NCBI GenBank assembly: GCA_015179045.1
Contig: WHUZ01000004.1
Span: 2,131,883-2,195,882 of the forward strand
Direction of reading: 5' to 3'
From: Kalaharituber pfeilii
Lineage: Eukaryota > Ascomycota > Pezizomycetes > Pezizales > Pezizaceae
Length of the DNA: 64,000 nt
The notes under the pieces are model-generated. The model worked only from the letters and a program-made list of their open reading frames with translations. It had not been told where the DNA came from and ran no database searches. The translations under genes were made by a program, and so were the position numbers. Position 1 is the stretch's first letter. Each line of letters begins with the position of its first letter. This document shows positions 21,019 through 32,541 of the stretch, piece by piece.

Positions 21019-21660
21019 CAATTTAACACGCATGGCAGGTCTCTTTTCAAGTTGATGGCAACCCGATGAGTCAACATTAGCTGAATTTGACAGATATAAC
21101 AGGTCCCCGTTGCAAGCGCGAGATGCAAGATGTAGCAGAATAAGCTCAATTTAATAGGTTATCCAGGTCTATTTCCACTGTACGAGATGTGGCAGAATAA
21201 GCTAACGGCGTGAGATATGGTAGAATGAGCTCAATTTATAGGTATTGCAGGTCCATTTCTACCTTGCTAGATATGGCAGAATGAGCCAAATTTGACAGGT
21301 ATGAGAGGTCCTATACGACAGTATGAGATATGATAGAATGAGCTCAATTTAACACATATGTCAGGTCCTACACAACGGTATGAGATGTAACAACATGAGC
21401 TGAATTTGATATGTATAGTAGGTCTCTTTCGATGGCATGTGATAAGGCAACATGAGCTCAATTTAATAAGTATGGTACACCTCCCTTAACGGCGTGAGAG
21501 GTGGCAGAATAAGCCGAATTTGATACCTATGCTAGGTTCTATACAATGACATGAGATATGGCAAATTGAGTAGGAATGGCATAGCTCACTTGACAGCGCA
21601 TGATAAGGCAATATGAGCTCAATTAAACAGGTATGGCAGGTCTTCTAAGATTGTAATCTG
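21019..21660. repeat. Diverged tandem array of about 60-bp units
   Basis: The motif GAGCTCAATTTAA-YAGGTATGGCAGGTC recurs roughly every 60-66 bp, followed by a TATGAGATATGGCAGAAT-like half. About ten units can be recognised, the best near 21149, 21219, 21342, 21442 and 21613. The units are diverged from one another, so the array is older than the SalI minisatellite. The position near the right end of the element is typical of subterminal repeats bound by transposition proteins. Confidence 0.75.
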
Positions 21661-22291
21661 TAGTGGAATAAGAATACGGTGGAGCAGTAGTAGAAGAGAT
21701 GGAATAGTGGAGGGCACTTGTATATAGATCAGCATAGCTAGTTATTAATGAACAAACAATTGGTTGCCAAACATGATATTATGGCGTGGTAGAATAAATC
21801 TATGCAATGAGCGTGGGAGGCGTGAGTAGTCAACTACTAATTCTGAGGATATAGTCTGTAATTGGTAATGTAGAGCATATAAGTCTAGAATTGATAACAT
21901 AGTAAATATCAGGCTATAGTTGAGGATACATAAATAAAAAAGAGCCAAATTCCAGATGCCAGAGAAAATACTCAACATTGAGGAGGACAGCCGACGTGGA
22001 AAGCCATCCAGACACAGTGTTAGAAAAGTTCTATTACTGGGATAGGCGGTTGACGTCCCATGGCATTAATGCATCTGACGCATGGAACGCCTTGGGATGT
22101 GAACAATTTTTTTTTTGCTAATGAGTGTTTGTGATGAAAAATGAGCCTATGATGGTGTACGTACAGGGTTGCAGTAAATAGAACTAATTACAGCTTAGTT
22201 ACAACTACAAGTTTTTCTGTCGACGTAGCAACCGTAGTTTCTAAGGGACCTTAGACGGTTGCCTTCGCCAAGGACAAGCTTTGCCATAACT
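21661..22291. other. Right internal part of the TIR element, no gene
   Basis: This AT-rich sequence lies between the repeat array and the right terminal repeat. No coding frame of note was seen. Confidence 0.45.
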
Positions 22292-22356
22292 AAACGAAAG
22301 ATAGTCAAGACCCTCGCTGCGCTCGGAGAGTGCCCTAGGGGCTTGGTATGAGACTA
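22292..22356 (-). repeat. Right terminal inverted repeat
   Basis: This is 65 bp that on the minus strand starts TAGTCTCATACCAAGCCCC. It matches the left repeat with one substitution and lacks its 16-base insertion. Confidence 0.9.
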
Positions 22357-22365
22357 CCCCCAGGC

Positions 22366-22856
22366 GCATTGCAAAGGTATGCCTGTGTACTACGTAAATG
22401 AGTAAATTGATTTCAAAAGAATTGAAGCAAGTGAATCCTACAATGGGTGCATGTGGATGAAACGTGAGTACGAGAACAGCCATCAGTGGTCTGTGCAACT
22501 AGACTAACAGTCATACTTGTTCTGGTTGGCATGAACCGGGTTAGAATAATGACGGACTTGGCTTCTAGGGGCTGCGTGCCCGCTGCGGCTCCATATCTCG
22601 TAGTTGTATCACCATTCCAAAACATTTGTTAATGCTAGGACACGTTTTGATACTTGAAGTGCTCCACGGAAGGAAAAACAAAGGCGACCGCGAGATAGAG
22701 TCTCGCCCTCTCCTCACCCAACTCTGACATGGTATATCCCAGCCAAGAACCTTTTTGCGTCGCCAAGCTAACTTATGACTAGTCAACCTTCAGAGGAGTA
22801 GTGGCTGGTACGTCCCTGATCCTCACCACTGGTGGCCATGAAGCTAATGATTGTTC
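22366..22856. promoter_or_regulatory. Upstream region of the Artemis-like gene, bordered by the element
   Basis: Only 491 bp separate the target-site copy of the TIR element from the start codon at 22857. The promoter of the nuclease gene must therefore lie here, or was altered by the insertion. No specific sites were assigned. Confidence 0.4.
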
Positions 22857-25821
22857 ATGAAAGAGTTCCCGGATATACGGAGTCAGTATAATCCATGCCA
22901 ATACTTCCTTGAATTTTCGTTGATGGTGGTATACAGTCGATTATTTTAGACCACGCCCAGACGCGAGGCCGCCGCTTGCTTGTTTTCTATCACACGTTCA
23001 TAGGTACACGACGATTGGCGTGCCCTACATCAATGTTTGCACTTGTCCCTGACACTCGAATCCTAGTGATCACTTACAAGGACTTGAAGGGTTCTATGGG
23101 GGCCCATTCATCTATTGTTCGGAGGCCACCAAGGAAGTAAGTCCTAGCAAGTTTCATTTCTTTGCGGAGGCGGAGGCGGGAACTAATATGACATCTAAAG
23201 CTACTCATTCGGTTGGAGAGACGAGCGCATCGAATAAACTTCGCTAAGAAATTAGTTGAAGCTCATGACTTCACCTATGCAGATAAGAGACCTAAGCTGG
23301 TTAGTTTAGCCGAACTTCAATTTGGAATTCAGGGTAACTTGCTAATACCCCTCAGAAAACGCTACCGCTAGGGACCCCCACAATGATTGAGTTGCAGCAT
23401 GGGAGGAGCGTTCGAGTCACACTTTTTGACGTTAGATTTTGCCGTCAGTATGTGAGGAGTCTGTTGGCTGATTCCAATTCCAGGCAAATCATTGCTCTGG
23501 TGCAGTGATGTTCTTGATTGAAGATACACGACATTCCATCTTATATACTGGGGATATCCGAGGTATAATACTGGTATCCAGCTCGAGCTCAGCAAGATAT
23601 TAATAAATGGTATAGCTGAGCCGTGGTGGGTCGAGTCCATTGCCAGACATCCGGCCCTTATACCATACGCAACGGGAATTAAGCGTTTATCGAGAATATA
23701 CCTCGACACATCCTATGCATCACGGGAGGTATTATACCAAGATCTACCAACCAAGGTCGTTATTGCCTCACTACATTTGCGTTATGCCAGCTGATATGTG
23801 ATTAGACAGAGGGAATCCGCCAACTGCTAGAAACCGTCAGTAAATATCCGAAGGACACCATATTTCACTTTAACGCCTGGACCTTTGGGTATGAGGATGT
23901 TTGGGTTGCACTTGCGGCCACATTCGACACCAAGGTACTATTTTGAAAATAAAAACTGTCTTCCCAAAATTAACGAAATTATCACTATAGATTCATGTCG
24001 ACAAATATCAGCATAGGCTGTTCCGTTCTATCCGTGATATCGGGGCTTCGGAACAAGGCCCATACTTGAACGGGTTCATTTTTGGAAACAGCAAAGTGGA
24101 AGGCCGGTTGACAAATAATCCTGAAATTCGTTTTCACTCCTGCGATAGAAAATTAGACTGCATCGGTTTGAGAGGAAAGAAGGTTGTCTACATCATTCCG
24201 GTAGTAAATAAAATTGGTGATGTAGAACTCCAGGAAGTAGGTTTAGGTCAAGGGGATTGTAAGTTGCTTTTATCCACGATCTCACGATAGCTAGAGCTAA
24301 GAGCTGATTCTTGTATGTATAACAGTGGAGTCACACAGTGAATTGTCTCTTGCAAATGACAATTTGAAGCTGCTGCTCGGTATTCTAGGTTCTCAAGTTT
24401 CGAGTAAAGTTCAAGAGCTCTTAGTATGGGCAAGCCATTCCAGAGGAGAAGCGCTTTCTCTGGATGGGGATGTTGACGAAAAGATTACGTTCACCTTATT
24501 GAGTGAAGTCCTGACAAAAATTGCGGAGACAAAACAGTCTCAGAAACATGAGCCTTCTTTCAATGAGGCAGAGATCAAGCGGCAATGGGATTCAAAAATT
24601 GAGGAGCACATAGTGGGAGAGAATGGTGAATTCCTTCCAACTCGCATCGTATGTCGTTGAACAAAATCTTGGTTGACGGTAGTTGGTCTAACATGGATAT
24701 AGTCCTTCCCTTACTCGCGCCATTCCTCATACAACGAACTTCGGCATCTAGTAGGAAAGTTCCGTCCAATAGATGTCTACCCATGTGTGGTAGATGAACA
24801 AAATTGGTCAGAAGCCAGTAGTATTCAGACATTATTTGGCGAACTTTGCACTGGCGATTGCTTCGCTCATGACAATGAAATGCAGCTACAACGTCAGCTC
24901 CTGCGAGAGTCCGAAAAAAGGGACAATGCCGAGACGAAGAATACCCTGGTACTGAGTAATGAATCAAGTCAATTATCTGATGAAGAAACGCAGCGATCGG
25001 AATCAGATAATGAATTGAATGAACGGAAGTGGTTTCAGCAACTAAATCCACCGGAGTCACTGGACACACGGTGGCATAGTATCCAAACTACCCCCCTTGT
25101 GAAAGGGAAGCTCAAGCTTAAGCGGGAGCCGTCCAACAATGATATCGAAGGGATAGGCACTGAAATTCCAGTCGCAAAAAGGGTCAAGGGGGCAGGCACC
25201 TACAAGGAAGTAATAATTGATCAGACAGTGGGACAACAAAGGAATATGGATGTTCAGAATTCGGTTTCTGCATACAGGAACTCTGTGGATGAGCACATTG
25301 GTACTGTTAATCTTGAAGGTGAATGGGCAGAGATACAATTGACGAGCAAATCCTCAACGCCTTCAACGGACTTGGAAGGGAACATAAGGGCCTCTCTGGC
25401 ATGCGATCGTGCTGACTCTACCCACCCAAAGTCGTTAGAGAGAATATCCGAAGTCAACAGTCAGAGAAAACATCCTTCTTCATCTGTTACTGATCTTGTT
25501 TGTCAGAATGCTATACCTCACCAAGCTCTCCAACCCGAGATAGTTGGCTCTCAGAACAGAAGACTGTCGAAGCAGAGCTCTTCCTCTGTCGCTATGTCAT
25601 TCTTATACACGTTGAATCCTAAGAGGACTTTCAGGAAAAATCCCATAGGCCATTTACCACTGTATCTTCCTGCAAGCGTGAAGTCGGAAGAGGACTTTGA
25701 TATTAAAAGATTTCAAGAAGGCGCATTAGCAGCACTTGGATTTGGTGGACAATCGTGGTGGAATATAAAGCTACAATCTACGCGTACAGAATGGAGATAC
25801 AGAGAAGAGGAGGAACTCTAG
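22857..25821 (+). CDS. Artemis/SNM1-like DNA-repair metallo-beta-lactamase nuclease
   Basis: Eleven exons join in phase to 797 aa: 22857-22881, 22937-23003, 23067-23136, 23201-23299, 23356-23430, 23484-23562, 23616-23755, 23806-23934, 23991-24258, 24326-24648 and 24703-25821. The metallo-beta-lactamase motif HVHSDH (His28, His30, Asp32, His33) is rebuilt across the exon 2/3 junction. Further ligands are His115 in LFDANHCSGAVMF and Asp136 in LYTGDIR. The beta-CASP region follows (RIYLDTSYAS, FHFNAWTFGYEDVWVAL, KIHVDKYQHRLF) and ends in FPYSRHSSYNELRHLV, with His432. The DRMBL-type arrangement marks a DNA end-processing or cross-link repair nuclease of the Artemis/Pso2 group. The C-terminal 370 residues are hydrophilic and probably disordered. 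All catalytic positions are intact. The start is slightly shorter than in typical members, so an upstream mini-exon is possible. Confidence 0.9.
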
Positions 25822-26252
25822 CTTTCTATTACAGTATGTACTAATATACCAATGAAACTTCTCACATATTTTGATCAGCATTACTAGTTGGATTCCTAAG
25901 TCTTCGGACAAACTAACACTTCTTAATTATGTAAGATGTCCGGGGATTCAAAACTCCGGCTAGTTCTCTCATGCCAGGCCTTTTCAGGCATTGGTTTATG
26001 GTAGAGTTGGCTATTAAGTGTTGTAATAAACCGCATAAAATTGAAACTGAGGGTAAATTAAGGCCTCATGTATGAGAGCAACCAACATATTTGCTTAATA
26101 AGCGAATCCATGGAAGGTCTTGGCGTGGGACTACTGCATTACAAGCTCATCCGTAGCCATGTTCCTAGAACTCCAGTTACCGAATTGAGCACCTCCCCCT
26201 GCAGGACATAAACTTTAAGTGCATGAACAACACACAATGTTGAAAGCCGGAC
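25822..26252. other. Intergenic, AT-rich, no gene
   Basis: This spacer lies between the nuclease gene and the next plus-strand gene. I see no coding frame or repeat of note. Confidence 0.55.
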
Positions 26253-27854
26253 ATGGAGTGTATCACGAAATTCAAAAGACTTCGTGGACTACGAAAAACC
26301 AATTATCTCATGCACCGAGAGCTTTTTGGTGATCAGAATGGGGCACACCGACCACCTATGACAAAGAAGCATCTACCGCGTGTTTCCATAACAAAGCTTG
26401 ACAATGGCGACTTGAAACGCCACATTGTATGTTGGTTTCGTTTTCCTCAAAAACAACAAACGTATGCTAAGCTCTCCAAGGTTGTAGGTGAGAGGCCAAC
26501 ATACCCCTATCACATCGTTTCTATACGAAAGCCGTCAAGTTGGTGCTATGCTGAGGCAGGAGGTGAGTGTTGAAACTTGATGTTTATTTGCATTCTTTGC
26601 TTTTAACACACTTTTTTTTTTGAGAGCAGCACTTCAGATTGACGTGGAAGATGGGTATACGGATGGCACGGGTGGCAGTATTGTTTTTTGGAAGCTCGTA
26701 AACAATGACGAGTCAACCAAGGAGGTAGACATTCGACTGCAGCAGGTCGAATCACATGCGCGGATGGAACCCGGAATCGACTACTCCGATAAACACTTGG
26801 CTTCAGCATTTACAGCATGGGACGTGCTGAGAGACCACTGCGCCCAAGTTCTATTCTGGAAAGGGGATCATTATTCAGTTCTGCAATTTCGGTATGGGAG
26901 TGAGAATTGCATTATTGAAATAGGAAGATACACAGCCCTTGTTGGGGCTTGCTTCTTGGGACTGAATCATACTACTGGGAATGGAATTGAGTATGATGAT
27001 GGAGCTGTTGTATCCGCAGTCTTTGCATCATCGGTGTACTTCTATGAACCATTTGGATGGGCTCCTGGGCGGCGTGTAAGTGGTTTCCATTCAACGTCAT
27101 GACGATGGCATGTCAGACTAACTATCGCTGAATACCAGGTTCCGGAGTTAAGACATTGGTACACTACTTCAGAAACCTTACAGGATGTTGAGCCCATTTC
27201 AATTGGGAGAAAGTCATTTATTCCTCGAGTATCTGTCTTGAAGCTTGATATATTTATCAGACAGTTCTTGACCCAAAAATTTTCACTCCAATTTGCCACC
27301 AAGCAGCCACAGCTGCAAAAGATGTTTTCGAATTATGTGCGGAGAAAAGCGGGAATTCGAGCGGGGAAACAGGTGATTGAAACTTACATTACCTAAATTG
27401 AGGGGAAGAAGGTGGAGGTAACTAATGATTAACCTAACAGCGAAGTAAAGATTTTGAGACTACCAACATTGCCGTTGGGGCAGTCGAGCGTGTCACCGGG
27501 AGCTACTATTTCTTTCTCCTCCAGCTGGATCACACCAAGCGAATGGTCCAGCCGGTGATAGCCCGTGCCCTATCTTCGGATGAAAGCGAGAATATTTTTA
27601 GTCCTGAGAACCTGTCAATCAAATCAGGTTATATGATCTTTTATGAAGCTATCAAGCGAATCATAGGAGGCCTATATGTTGACACTGGATTTCTCTCCCA
27701 CGACTGCAACCGAACTTGTGCTAACATACCTGGAAACATGGTGAAGAGTCTTTGCCGTTATCATAGCGAGGCTAAGGCAATGGAAGAGATAAGATTGGAT
27801 GAATGCGGTATTATCCTCGAAGGTTGGAGGGGTGCTTCTGAAACACAGGACTGA
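26253..27854 (+). CDS. Uncharacterised 467-aa protein
   Basis: Four exons (26253-26562, 26630-27075, 27139-27372, 27441-27854) join in phase at GT-AG introns of 63-68 nt. This makes the gene model solid although the family is unknown to me. The product appears soluble. It has a basic N-terminus (FKRLRGLRKTNYLMHRE), a central region with blocks such as CAQVLFWKGDHYSVLQF and AVFASSVYFYEPFGWAPGRR, and a C-terminal part with SYYFFLLQLDHTKRM and several Cys. No signal peptide or membrane segment is evident. It follows the nuclease gene in the same orientation, 431 bp away, close to the TIR element. It could be a lineage-restricted gene or a transposon-associated gene. Confidence 0.75.
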
Positions 27855-30223
27855 CGCAGCCTACCTATACATTACGTTTGTATTTTGCAGGTGCCAATTG
27901 AAAATCCTGCGCAGCTGAAGTTCACTCTACGTTTTTTTTCCCCCCACCCCTATCATGTAGTACGTAGCAGCGGGATTGCGAAAAATTGATACACCGTATC
28001 CCTGCTCGACATGGTCAATTTTCAAAACCAACCTACTGTACTAGGACTCTCCACTCGAAGTCGATAAGGAGCTAGAGTTGAGGATAGGCAGATCTTTATG
28101 TAGCCTTATCTGCTTGCTTCTGCCATGGATCTTGTGATAGAGATTAAGCAACAGCTCCCCAAGTGCGAATGCGTAACTGCGTACATCTTTTCTAGTCTCG
28201 GCACCGAGGCATCATCTCTTTCGCAATTTTCCATTATATTGAGGAATATTGATGATTTCAGAGAGAGGCTCAATGGTCCTTGACAAAAAAAAAAAAAAAA
28301 AAAAAAGGGTACAATAACCGTCGAATTGAGTTCATAGTGCTAACGTGAAGCGTGAACTTTACCGAAGTCTGGGTACACTTCTTTCCAACTTTTTTTTTTT
28401 TTCTTTTCACTTCTTAAAAGTCTTCAAGCGTCATGCAAGAAAGATGAGAGAGAACTGCATGAAAATACTGCATGGAAACACTGCAAGTGTTCAATTGGTG
28501 CTTTCTTTCCATTTTTTTTTCTCCATTTTTTTTCTCCATTTTTTTTCTCTTTTTTTTTTTTTTTTTCCCTCGTTGGGCCTGTCCTCTTCACTCATCCTGT
28601 ACTGTATTCACATGTTTATACCACCTAGGAGCGCTCTCCTGAACACCAAAGCACCTGCTCTTCCCCGTACTGGAGGACATGCCTCGGGAAGTCTCGTCCC
28701 TTTAACCAGGCCGTGATACATGTGCCATTATTGCGTGCATGAGAATGTGGTGGGCGTCTGCGAGGGCTGGTGCAGCAGCAAGCAGATTGGGTCTCATGCC
28801 AGCAGCAAATCAGCAGTCGCACACGAAGATGGACGCTGACACAAGGTGCGCGAGGCTAATGCACACCAGCCCCAAAATCCGGAGTCTTGACTTGCTATCA
28901 TAAACGCCCCTGGCTGCGGGTTCGTCATGAAAGATCGCCCGCTGCATCCTGGGGGCCTCCCAGCGCCTGAGCACCCTCTCTCCAGCCAGCGCTGCACTGG
29001 GCGTACTGTACTCGTAGCACACCCGCGTGCTTGTAGCTTGGCGGCAGCGTCAGTTTTGGGGTTGAAACCGCTGGTGCAGCCCGCTGCAGCCCGCTGCAGC
29101 AATCCTCTTAGCTCGAATCGCTCTAGCCAATGCAGGTACGAGCACGGCCTCAGAGGACGGAGAAGCAGCGGCGGGAAAATTCTGCTACAGTGCTCTATGA
29201 TGCGGAGCAGCAGGACGTGTCGGATTGGTGCTGCCGTCTGCTGGTGTGTGTGTGTGCTGTTGGCGCTGCCATTGTTGGCGGAGCAGTCGAGATCCGCCCT
29301 GCCTGCTATCTATCATACCGTGCCGTATCATTCAGTAGCAGTACAGTACGTTTACAGGCGGCAGCGCGGGAGCAACGCACCGGGCACGTGGGCCCTGAGC
29401 GCCTGAGTGCCCGAGTGCCCGAGTGCCGTGCCCGCGCTCCGAAGAGGCAGGTGCTCGCTGGCGGCCAGAGTGGGAGGGGCGAGCCGATGCGGGCGGCCTG
29501 CGCGTGGTGCACCGGCGGATCTGTCTCGCGGCGGGCGTGGCTGCGGCCTGCCTCTGGCGATGTCTGCGGCGGTGGCTGTCTGCTGCCTGCTGCCTGCTGC
29601 CTGCTGCCTCGCTGCCACCGTCCGGGAGGCAGCGTGTGCACCTGGTGGCACGCCCCCCCACACCCCCATCATCATCATCACCATCATCACCGAGGCCGTT
29701 CAGCCATTCATTGTCGCCGACCACCCCCCCCCCCTCTTCACCCAGCAGCCTATCGCAAGCCCGCTGTTTGCTTGCTTGCGTGCAGCTATTAATATTGTTA
29801 ACTGCTATTCGCGGCTGCTCCGCTGCGTTCATCCTGCCGTCATTCGCCTTCTTTTTTGCTCTACTGTGTCTGCTTGCTCTGCCTTTTCTTCTCAGGCCCC
29901 TTGGCTCATTTACAATACTACCCTTCCCCCTCCCCCTTCACTCCCGGGTTATTTCCTGCAAATTACCCACACATTCAGATTTGCATACATTTCGACGGCG
30001 GGAGGGGCGAAACTAAAGTACTTACAGCCATTCTTGCGTCCATCAAACAAAAACGCAGCACAATCGATAGGGAATAGGCCCCCCAGATTCTACCATAGCT
30101 CGCCCCACCCCTCCCCACGTCTTCACGCACCCCTTCGCCTACCCGTCCTAAGCGTCCCAAGCATTTAGTCCAACACTGCCTCATTTGCGAGAATTAAACA
30201 TTATTTATGACCGCGAAACCACC
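27855..30223. other. Gene-free stretch, T-rich then GC-rich, upstream of the coiled-coil gene
   Basis: It contains an A-run at 28284-28306, pyrimidine tracts at 28388-28420 and 28510-28570, and a GC-rich part (28.7-29.8 kb) with a CTGCCTG run at 29578-29606 and an ATC/ACC microsatellite at 29665-29692. The long overlapping frames on both strands at 29.1-30.2 kb reflect composition. The last few hundred bases are the probable promoter and long 5' UTR of the gene at 30224. Confidence 0.5.
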
Positions 30224-32541
30224 ATGTCTTCACTTGATTCCCAAGACTACGGCTCGCTTGACGTCTTGACCTCCACACTGCTCCGACAGAACTCGAACAG
30301 AACTAATAGTGTTGCCATACTGCGTGAAAAAGGTGTTAAATGCTGCTGTGAAAACGAGTCTTGTTCTTTTTTCATGGAAAGCAAAGCACTACTGCAGGAG
30401 TTAGAGAAGGATGTTCAGACAGCGGCATCATTAGGAAAAGCATTGCTAGAACGACATCAACACACCTTGCTGGAAGCCTCCAGCGAAAGGAAGAAATTAC
30501 AGCATGCGATTGAAGAGACGGAAAAGCGAAATGCACACCTAGAAGCGGAGCTCAATCAGTTGGAGTCGGAGAACTCGCGCACGGTAGATGAGAACAGAAA
30601 GCTGCTTGTCCAGCTCGAGGAATACAACCAGGGCATGACATCAAATGAAATAAAAATACAGGAGATGCAGGGAGATCTTGATGCTGTTCATGTGCGTTTA
30701 TAAACTATTCTATTTTCGTTTTAAGTTCCAGCCCATACACATGTCCATTCCCGCCGTACATAGCAATACTGACCCGAAGGTGCGGATGTTAGGACGAACT
30801 TGCGCGTGTGTCTGCTGCGGCCGCGAAAGCACAAATATTCGAGACACAGCTGTCGGCGTTAGAGAGCGAGCAAATTGAGTTAAAAAAACTCGTTTCGAAA
30901 ACGAAAGAAGACGAAAAGGCGGCTGTGGCACGATGGAGGCAAGCGGAGCGCACCATCTCGGAACTGACTGCGGAAGTAGAACGAATAGAACGGGAGCATC
31001 GGATGGAAAAAGCAAGGGCACAGAATCTTATGGACCGCTTGGAAAAACGACAGCTTGCAGAGCGACGAAATGGAACAATGCCATCAGCTTTAGCGGAACG
31101 GACAGCAATTTCTCAATTTATGAGGGATATCCTAGCTGAAAACAACCGTCTACAGACTGGGCTCGCAGAGTTGAGGGACATGCTATTAGCAAGCCAGGAG
31201 GAGGTTGGGGAGCTGCGGGAACAACTGTTACAGTTCACAAACGTGGAGGGTGGAGAGGCACAAGTTCCATTGAGTCGTGAGTTATCAACAGATATTAGCA
31301 GGCTTCCTCTTGGAATCCCTGCTGTCAAACCAGAACTGCATTTCCATCATCATGTCCACAAGGAGAAATCCATTACAAGGAGGGTCAAGCGAAGAGGGCG
31401 AAATGGTTTGACGTTGGATCACCCGAGACGGAGCACAGAATCACAAGGCACAGACCCGATGACACCCACAACCCCTGCGTCTATGCAACAGCATCGGTGG
31501 TCTCAGTACTCTAATCATACACGCAGCACTTCAGGCAGAGGGTTTCCGTCTTCCGGATCTCCACAGTCAATTTCAACGTTTAGGGATTCGAGTATTTTTG
31601 ACCGGAGCTTCGATGTAGACTCAACAAGGCCGAGTACAGCTGATACTGAATGGGACTCTGCCTCGGTTCAGAAGTTTGGGGGGAAAAACCGTCGCAGCCC
31701 ACGGGAGTCAACTGGCGGCCCACCCTTCTCCTTTCTATACACGGAAGAAATCCCAGAGAATCCCGCAGAAGATGAGGCCGGAGCAGAGTATGAGGAAGAC
31801 GAAACTGAAGGCAACTCCGCACCTAACAACTGTCTGGTGGAGGGGCATGAGAATTACGAGGAAGAACACACTCGAACAAATACTCGATCATCATCTCCTG
31901 GAGCACGTTCAATGCTTCGCAAGTCTGCTTCGCATGAAAGTCTTCTTGTACCTGCACATTCCACTTACCACGTCCCGCTGGTACCGGCATCATTTAATCC
32001 TACAAGCCCGGCCGCCATTGCAGCGGCTGCGGCCTCGAAGGCCCAAGCTATGTCGTCTCGAGGTGGTTCTTCAGGTAATGGAGATTCTGCAGCCTATCAC
32101 CACCTCCTTCTAGCAGGAGGATCTATACGAGGCAAGGGTTTAGCGAGAAGTAAGACCAGTAAAATGGGGTGGTTTGGCGGGTGGGGCTGGGGGGCTACAC
32201 CGTTCGGCTCTTACCGCAGATTAACATCAACTGAAGATTCCTCAGAGACTGATTCTATTATCCCAACTCCAAGCAGCAGCGGTGCAAAGTCCCCTGCAAT
32301 TTCCATCGCAAGCCTGAATGGCAAGTCTGCACCAGCTCCTGTTGTGCTTGCTGCGGATGGAGCAGCAATTTCAACCGGAACTTCACCGGCCAAATCAGTC
32401 TACAGTGCGAGAGGCGGGAACCATGGCAGTAGCCCTATAAGTAGGCCTGTGGAAAGCAAACCGGTGCCAATTGCCTTGTATAAAAGCATAGTAGAGGAGC
32501 AGCTACTGCAGGAGAGCTTGATGGAGAGCATGCAGATGTAG
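30224..32541 (+). CDS. Conserved fungal coiled-coil protein, 738 aa
   Basis: Two exons (30224-30691 and 30793-32541) join in phase. Near residue 40 is a Cys cluster, GVKCCCENESCSFF. From about residue 50 to 330 the sequence is a nearly continuous coiled coil (for example ERKKLQHAIEETEKRNAHLE and EEVGELREQLLQF). The remaining 400 residues are Ser/Pro/Thr-rich and probably disordered. They include a His-rich basic patch (LHFHHHVHKEKSITRRVKRR) and a Gly/Trp island (KMGWFGGWGWGATPFG). I recall related hypothetical proteins in other Pezizomycotina with the same Cys cluster plus coil, but I cannot name a function. A structural or scaffolding role is inferred from architecture only. The ATG was chosen over an upstream in-frame TTG. 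Confidence 0.82.

Larger units (their letters stand above)
16642..22356. mobile_element. 5.7-kb TIR-bounded DNA element of unassigned superfamily
   Basis: Nearly identical inverted repeats bound this segment. Reading inward, the left repeat is 16642-16720 and the right repeat is 22356-22292 on the other strand. Both begin TAGTCTCAT and end in CTATCTTTCGTTT. They differ by one base (G/A) plus a 16-base partial duplication in the left copy. The eight bases CCCCAGGC occur immediately outside both ends (16634-16641 and 22358-22365, with one extra C on the right), as expected for an 8-bp target-site duplication. An 8-bp duplication with long repeats would suit a Mutator-like or hAT-like element. 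However, no transposase domain is recognisable inside. The cargo is a frameshifted unknown gene, a duplicated ORF with decay, a SalI minisatellite and an array of about 60-bp repeats. Confidence 0.82.

Noticed and set aside
20318..21069. Three long overlapping open frames (over 200 codons) on both strands
   Set aside because: They are forced by the stop-free 12/18-bp minisatellite. Only the plus frame has a plausible link to a coding repeat, and none is a supported gene.
20345..21660. Regular repeats that could suggest a CRISPR array
   Set aside because: The units are contiguous tandem repeats without unique spacers, and the host is a eukaryote.
29130..30168. Frames of 160-250 codons upstream of the coiled-coil gene
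   Set aside because: They occur on both strands in GC-rich DNA with CTGCCTG and ATC repeats. No consistent exon structure or motif was found.
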